Part shown: positions 46,150-50,393 of the stretch, one piece after another
Position numbering within the stretch: the stretch's first letter is position 1
Layout: each line of letters starts with the position of its first letter
Origin: an uncultured Massilia sp.
GTDB lineage: Bacteria > Pseudomonadota > Gammaproteobacteria > Burkholderiales > Burkholderiaceae
NCBI GenBank assembly: GCA_946481275.1
Contig: CAMLMV010000050.1
Coordinates: forward strand, 1-50,393
DNA length: 50,393 nucleotides
Direction of reading: 5' to 3'
Program-made: the position numbers and the translations under genes
The notes under the pieces: model-generated
The model's database searches: none
What the model was told of the DNA's origin: nothing
What the model saw: the letters and a program-made list of their open reading frames with translations, nothing else

Positions 46150-48257
46150 AATTGAATGTAAGTAGAGCAGCGCGTCAGGAGTTCTTCATGGCGGCCCGCA
46201 TCCATCAGCTGGCCGCGCTGCATGACCAGGATCGAGTCGGCGTTGACGAGCGTCGACAGGCGGTGCGACACCATGATCACGGTGCGGCCCACGGCGATGC
46301 GCGACAGGTTGTTGATGAAGATCGCTTCGCTTTCCGGGTCGAGCGCGCTGGCCGCTTCGTCCAGCACGAGGATGCGCGGCTTGGCCAGCAGCGCCCTGGC
46401 GATCGACAGGCGCTGCTTCTGGCCGCCGGACAGGTTCGACGCATTCTCTTCCAGCATCGTGTCGTAGCCCTGCGGCATGCGCTCGATGAATTCGTCGGCG
46501 CCGGCGGCTCTAGCCGCCTCGACGATGTCCTCGAACGAGGCCTCGGGCATCGTCGCCGCGATGTTCTCGCGCACGGTGCCGTGGAACAGGAAGTTTTCCT
46601 GCAGGACGACGCCGACCTGGCGGCGCAGGTGCGACAGGTCGATCTCGCGGGCGTCGTAGCCGTCGAAGCGGACGATGCCCTCCTGGATCTTGTACAGGCC
46701 GTGGATGACCTTCGTGATCGTCGTCTTGCCCGAGCCGCTGCGGCCCACGATGCCGATCACGCTGCCTTGCTTGATCTCGAAGCTGGCGCGGTCGAGCGCG
46801 TTGTTCTGCGCGCCCGGATAGCGGAACACGACGTTGTCGAACGTGATGTTGCCGCGCAGTTCGGGGCGCAGGCCGCCGCTGCGGCCTTCCGGCGCGCGGT
46901 TCATGACTTCGCCCAGCATGCGGATCGACAGCGCCGTTTCCTGGTATTCGTTGACGAGGCCGACCAGGGCGATCAGCGGCCCGCTGACGCGGCCGGACAG
47001 CATCTGGAAGGCGATCAGGGCGCCGACGGACAGGGTCTGGTCGAACACGTCCTGGGCACCGATCACGATGATCACGACGGGCAGCACCTTGCCGAGGAAG
47101 TCGGTGACGGCATTGCCCGTGATCGAAATCTGGCCCACGCGGAAATGCTGGTTCAGTGCGTGCGCGGAGCGCTGGTCCCACGCGCGCCGCTGCATCGGCT
47201 CGATGGCGAGCGCCTTCACCGTGCGCATGCCGTGGATCGTTTCCACCATCAGCGCCTGGCGCTGGCCTTCGGCCGTGTACAGGTCGTTCAGGCGGCGCTG
47301 GAACGTGGGCACGAGGACCGCGACGATGCCGCTGATCAGGAAGGTGAACAGCAGCACGATCATCGCCAGCTTGACGGAATAGCTGAACAGGATCGGCAGC
47401 AGGATGAACAGCGCCGTCAGGTCGAGCGCCGTGAAGAACATGCGGCCCGTGAGGAAGCCGCGGATCTTTTCCATCTGCTGCATGTGGCGCACGACCACGC
47501 CCGCGGACGTGGTCTCGAAATAATCGATGGGCAGCGACAGCAGGTGCGCGAACGTGCGCCGGGTCAGGCGGATGTCGATCTTGTTGGTGGCCCACAGGGT
47601 CAGGATCTGGCGCATGAAGCCGAACGTGGATTCGAACAGCAGCGCGATGGCGATGCCGGCCGCCAGCACCCACAACGTGGACACGCTGTGGTGCACGAGC
47701 ACCTTGTCGATGACGAGCTGGAAGAAGATCGGCGACGCGAGGCCGAGGATGTTCATGGCCATCGCGGCGATGGCGATGTCGCGGAACGCGGCCTTCTGCT
47801 GCAGGATCTCGGGAATGAACCAGCGCAGGCCGAACGGCTGGCGCGTGTCGGAGAGTTTGGACGTGCGCTTGAGGAACAGGACTTCGCCGCTCCACAGGGC
47901 CTGGAACGCGGCCGGGTCGAGCATCTTGACGGTCCCCAGGTCGCCGAGCGGATCGAGCACGGCGAGCACGCCGCCGTCGTCGTCGCGGGCACCGACGACG
48001 ATCATGCTGTTGCCGTCCTTCAGGCGCGCGAGCAGCGGGAACACGCCCTTCTGCCCCAGCAGCTTGTCGACCGTCAGCTGGCGCAGCCTGGCCTTCAGGC
48101 CGATGCTCGACGCCATGCCCAGCAACATGGAGGACGAAGGCTCCTCTGCGTTCAACGCATAGTCGTGGATCAGGCGTTCCGGATTCACTTGCAGGCCGTG
48201 ATGCTGCGCGATGGCAGTCAGGCATTGCAAAGTTGTATGAGGGAATTTGTCGGCCAT
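46122..48257 (-). CDS. Type I secretion ABC transporter with inactive C39-like domain (HlyB/LapB type)
   Basis: 711 residues. The N-terminal C39-like domain (1-130) lacks the catalytic Cys: the site reads HTTLQCLTAIAQHHG, where a true peptidase has DCGxxCL. It thus binds rather than cuts its substrate, as in HlyB. Transmembrane domain about 160-440. Nucleotide-binding domain: Walker A GRSGSGKT (505-512), signature LSGGQ (609-613), Walker B ILVLDEA (629-635), H-loop His665. It exports unfolded proteins with a C-terminal signal. It lies downstream of the repeat protein gene, its likely cargo, from which it is separated by a terminator; it probably has its own promoter in 48258-48376. Confidence 0.96.
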   Translation of the reverse strand: MADKFPHTTLQCLTAIAQHHGLQVNPERLIHDYALNAEEPSSSMLLGMASSIGLKARLRQLTVDKLLGQKGVFPLLARLKDGNSMIVVGARDDDGGVLAVLDPLGDLGTVKMLDPAAFQALWSGEVLFLKRTSKLSDTRQPFGLRWFIPEILQQKAAFRDIAIAAMAMNILGLASPIFFQLVIDKVLVHHSVSTLWVLAAGIAIALLFESTFGFMRQILTLWATNKIDIRLTRRTFAHLLSLPIDYFETTSAGVVVRHMQQMEKIRGFLTGRMFFTALDLTALFILLPILFSYSVKLAMIVLLFTFLISGIVAVLVPTFQRRLNDLYTAEGQRQALMVETIHGMRTVKALAIEPMQRRAWDQRSAHALNQHFRVGQISITGNAVTDFLGKVLPVVIIVIGAQDVFDQTLSVGALIAFQMLSGRVSGPLIALVGLVNEYQETALSIRMLGEVMNRAPEGRSGGLRPELRGNITFDNVVFRYPGAQNNALDRASFEIKQGSVIGIVGRSGSGKTTITKVIHGLYKIQEGIVRFDGYDAREIDLSHLRRQVGVVLQENFLFHGTVRENIAATMPEASFEDIVEAARAAGADEFIERMPQGYDTMLEENASNLSGGQKQRLSIARALLAKPRILVLDEAASALDPESEAIFINNLSRIAVGRTVIMVSHRLSTLVNADSILVMQRGQLMDAGRHEELLTRCSTYIQLWNQQTSHL

Positions 48258-48376
48258 TAGGAAACTAATAGAAGCGAAGTGCGGCAGACCGAGAGATTAC
48301 CTTGTTGTTGACCAGAATTGTTGCTGAACAGCACTGTGTTACACCCCTTATTCTTGGTTTGTCGCAATTTGGACGC

Positions 48377-48412
48377 AAAAAAAGGCAAGACCGATAACGG
48401 TCTTGCCTTTTT
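48377..48412 (-). terminator. Terminator after the octapeptide-repeat gene
   Basis: GGCAAGACCG - ATAA - CGGTCTTGCC is a perfect 10-bp stem, extended by A-T pairs. On the minus strand a run of seven T follows. It separates the repeat gene from the transporter gene and would limit read-through. Confidence 0.92.
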
Positions 48413-48453
48413 GCTGTCAAAGCGGGGCCGGCGCGAACCGGCCCTGATGGACA

Positions 48454-50393
48454 TTACTTGCGGCCGCCGGTGGTGAGGAAGCCGGAGTCCTGCGGCGTCG
48501 ACACCGACTTGGCCAGCGATTCGGCCGTCGAGGTCATCGCCGCATTCGCACCCGCCACCTTGTTGCCGTTGGCGTCGAACTGCTTCATCACGTCGACCAT
48601 CGTGCCGACCGAAGCCAGCAGGCCGGTCTGCGCACCCGCCAGGTTCGGCAGGGTCAGGCCACCAGCCACGGCGCCGGCATCGGCGGCGTTGAAGGCGGTC
48701 ATCGCCTGGACCATGCTGCCCACCTTGCTGCTCAGGGTGGTGGCGGCCGCCGCGGCTTCCGCGGCCGACTTGTCGGTCGTGAACCACACGTCGCCCGTGG
48801 CGGCCGTGGAGCCGTCGGTCTTCGTGAAGGTCGACTGCATGCCGATCCAGTTGCCGTTGTCCTTGGCCGCGGTCTTGTCGCCGTTGACGTTGATGCTTGC
48901 GACGTTCAGCGATGCCAGGCTCTTCAGCTCGCCCGATTCGCTCACGCCGTCGCCGTTGGCGTCGACCCACACCTTCAGGTTGCTGTAAGCCGCATCCTTC
49001 GAGTCGATCACGCCGTCGCCGTTCGCATCCAGCTGGGCCAGTGCTTCGTAGCCGTTGGAAGCGTTCTGGCCGTTCGCCAGCTTGGTCGACGTACCGAACA
49101 GCTCGCTACCGTCGTCGATCGCACCGTTGCCGTTGCGATCCAGGGCCAGCAGGCCGTCGGTCGCATCCACCCAGCCCGTCGTGACCTTGCTGCCGGTCGC
49201 GAACAGGTCGAACTGCACGCCCTTGGCGATGCTCGTCGTGTGGACGCCGTCGCCGTTCAGGTCCAGCACGATCGGGCTGCCGACCTTGAGCTGCTGGATC
49301 TGTGCCGTCGTCATCGCGTTCACCTGGGCCGACGTCAGCGCCTCCACCTGGGCGGTCGTCAGCGCGGCCACCTGGGTCGTCGACAGGCCGTTCTGGATCT
49401 GGTTCGTCGTCAGCGCCTGGATCTGGTTCGTCTTCAGGATCGCGATGTCGCGGGTTTCCAGCGCGGCCACCTGGCCCGTCGACAGCGCAGCGACCTGGCC
49501 GGTCGACAGCGCCAGCACCTGGCCGGTCGACAGCGCGACGATCTGGTTCGTCGTCAGGCCGCTGGCAACCTGGCTCGTCGTCAGCGCGGCAACCTGGGCC
49601 GTCGTCAGCGCGGCCAGTTGCGTCGTGCTCAGGCCGGCGGAGATCTGCGCCGTCGTCAGCGCCTGGATCTGGCTCGACTTCAGGGCGACGAGGTCGCGGG
49701 TTTCCAGCGCAGCCACCTGGTTCGTCGTCAGGGCTGCAGCCTGGCCCGTGGTCAGGGCGGCAACCTGGGCCGAGCTCAGGGCGACGATCTGGTTCGTCGT
49801 CAGGCCGTTCGCCACCTGGTTCGTCGTCAGCGCGGCGATCTGGTTCGTCTTCAGCGCGGCCAGGTCGGCCGTTTCGAGCGCGGCCACCTGCTGCGTGCTC
49901 AGCGACGAAGCCTGGGCCGTCGTCAGCGAAGCCACCTGGGCCGTCGTCAGGGCGACGATCTGGTTCGTCGCCAGGCCGTTGACAAGCTGGCTCGTCGTCA
50001 GCGCGGCCACCTGGGCCGTCGTCAGCGCCGCCACCTGCTGGGTGGTCAGGCCGGCCGAGATCTGGGCCGTCGACAGCGCCTGGATCTGGTTCGACTTCAG
50101 GGCGACGAGGTCACGGGTTTCCAGCGCAGCCACCTGGTTCGTCGTCAGGGCGGCGGCCTGGGCCGTCGTCAGGGCGGCAACCTGGGCCGAGGTCAGGCCG
50201 ACGATCTGGTTCGTCGTCAGGCCGTTCGCGACCTGGTTCGTCGTCAGCGCGGCGATCTGGTTCGTCTTCAGCGCGGCCAGGTCGGCCGTCTGGAGCGCGG
50301 CCACCTGCTGCGTGCTCAGCGACGAAGCCTGGGCCGTTGTCAGCGCAGCTGCCTGGGCCGTGGTCAGGGCGACGATCTGGTTCGTCGTCAGGC
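48454..50393 (-). CDS. Giant Thr/Gln octapeptide-repeat protein with EF-hand-like C-terminus, partial
   Basis: The C-terminal 646 residues or so of a longer protein; the reading frame continues open beyond the right edge. The visible N-terminal part (50393 to about 49297) is an unbroken array of octads of the form AALTTxQV, sometimes nine residues (ANGLTTNQI). The octads are arranged in 139-residue super-repeats. After it come four DxDxDG-like calcium loops: DLNGDGVH, DRNGNGAIDDGSE, DANGDGVID and DANGDGVSE, then an Ala-rich tail (AAAAATTLSSKVGSMVQAMT) ending STPQDSGFLTTGGRK. It is encoded next to a type I transporter and HlyD, so it is probably their cargo; the C-terminal tail would hold the export signal. 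No catalytic domain is visible. Surface fibre, adhesin or matrix protein is the inference. Confidence 0.85.
   Translation of the reverse strand, partial: LTTNQIVALTTAQAAALTTAQASSLSTQQVAALQTADLAALKTNQIAALTTNQVANGLTTNQIVGLTSAQVAALTTAQAAALTTNQVAALETRDLVALKSNQIQALSTAQISAGLTTQQVAALTTAQVAALTTSQLVNGLATNQIVALTTAQVASLTTAQASSLSTQQVAALETADLAALKTNQIAALTTNQVANGLTTNQIVALSSAQVAALTTGQAAALTTNQVAALETRDLVALKSSQIQALTTAQISAGLSTTQLAALTTAQVAALTTSQVASGLTTNQIVALSTGQVLALSTGQVAALSTGQVAALETRDIAILKTNQIQALTTNQIQNGLSTTQVAALTTAQVEALTSAQVNAMTTAQIQQLKVGSPIVLDLNGDGVHTTSIAKGVQFDLFATGSKVTTGWVDATDGLLALDRNGNGAIDDGSELFGTSTKLANGQNASNGYEALAQLDANGDGVIDSKDAAYSNLKVWVDANGDGVSESGELKSLASLNVASINVNGDKTAAKDNGNWIGMQSTFTKTDGSTAATGDVWFTTDKSAAEAAAAATTLSSKVGSMVQAMTAFNAADAGAVAGGLTLPNLAGAQTGLLASVGTMVDVMKQFDANGNKVAGANAAMTSTAESLAKSVSTPQDSGFLTTGGRK
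49468..49884 (-). repeat. 417-bp super-repeat, second copy
   Basis: Same order of 17 units as the first copy but with the last three units replaced by near-identical LSTGQV octads (VALSTGQV, LALSTGQV, AALSTGQV), suggesting local unit duplication. Confidence 0.85.
49885..50301 (-). repeat. 417-bp (139-residue) super-repeat, first full copy in the window
   Basis: Begins AALQTADLAALKTNQI and ends ASLTTAQASSLSTQQV: 14 octads plus three nonads. The next copy (49468-49884) starts AALETADLAALKTNQI and a truncated third (49297-49467) starts AALETRDIAILKTNQI. The end of a preceding copy is visible at 50302-50393. Exact copy spacing was checked between the matching CAGGTCGGCC sites (50278 and 49861): 417 bp. 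Confidence 0.9.

Noticed and set aside
44794..48257. Assignment of this type I exporter to the two RTX genes 27 kb away
   Set aside because: Possible, but the adjacent repeat protein is the more economical cargo; nothing in the sequence links the exporter to the RTX pair.

Overview
The window reads as a high-GC betaproteobacterial chromosome segment, most like Oxalobacteraceae (Massilia/Duganella/Janthinobacterium type). The signs are a PEP-CTERM protein, DUF4214-tailed RTX proteins, an OhrR/Ohr pair, an LpxO-type hydroxylase, a SPINDLY-type GT41 glycosyltransferase and a type I secretion locus. Genus is an inference; there is no rRNA. Genes are packed tightly on both strands. I see no transposase, integrase or CRISPR array, and one tRNA (Phe).

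Layout. 1-6.3 kb: an M13 metallopeptidase (cut by the window start), a double CAP-domain secreted protein, the ohrR-ohr peroxide pair with a clear operator/promoter, an AbiEii-like nucleotidyltransferase toxin with an overlapping small partner, and a monofunctional catalase. 6.3-17.8 kb: two giant tandem paralogous RTX proteins (1769 and 2043 residues) built from 5 and 6 modules and ending in an almost identical DUF4214 domain. 17.8-26.3 kb: housekeeping and signalling genes (alpha/beta hydrolase, chemoreceptor, acyl-CoA thioesterase, tRNA-Phe, PAS-GGDEF-EAL protein, YjdM/PhnA, GH39-like glycosidase). 26.3-29 kb, minus strand: an orphan type VI secretion module (Hcp, a small Cys/His amidase-like protein, a translationally coupled STY0301-type protein) downstream of an eroded BlaI/M56 locus. 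29-37 kb: LpxO-type hydroxylase, HAD hydrolase, MGDG-synthase-like glycosyltransferase with a membrane partner, a lipoprotein, and a PEP-CTERM protein/subtilase operon.

37-50.4 kb is the most interesting part. A plus-strand operon of four glycan genes (TPR-GT41 with a decayed methyltransferase tail, GT2-methyltransferase, GT2, GT2-acetyltransferase) converges on a minus-strand group consisting of a giant Thr/Gln octapeptide-repeat protein, a type I secretion ABC transporter, an HlyD adaptor and a putative sugar O-methyltransferase. A strong hairpin separates the two. I read this as a candidate dedicated glycosylation-plus-export system for a surface repeat protein: GT41 enzymes modify Ser/Thr, the substrate is a ladder of Thr-Thr repeats, and a sugar-modifying enzyme sits directly downstream of the exporter genes. 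This is inference from gene content and order.
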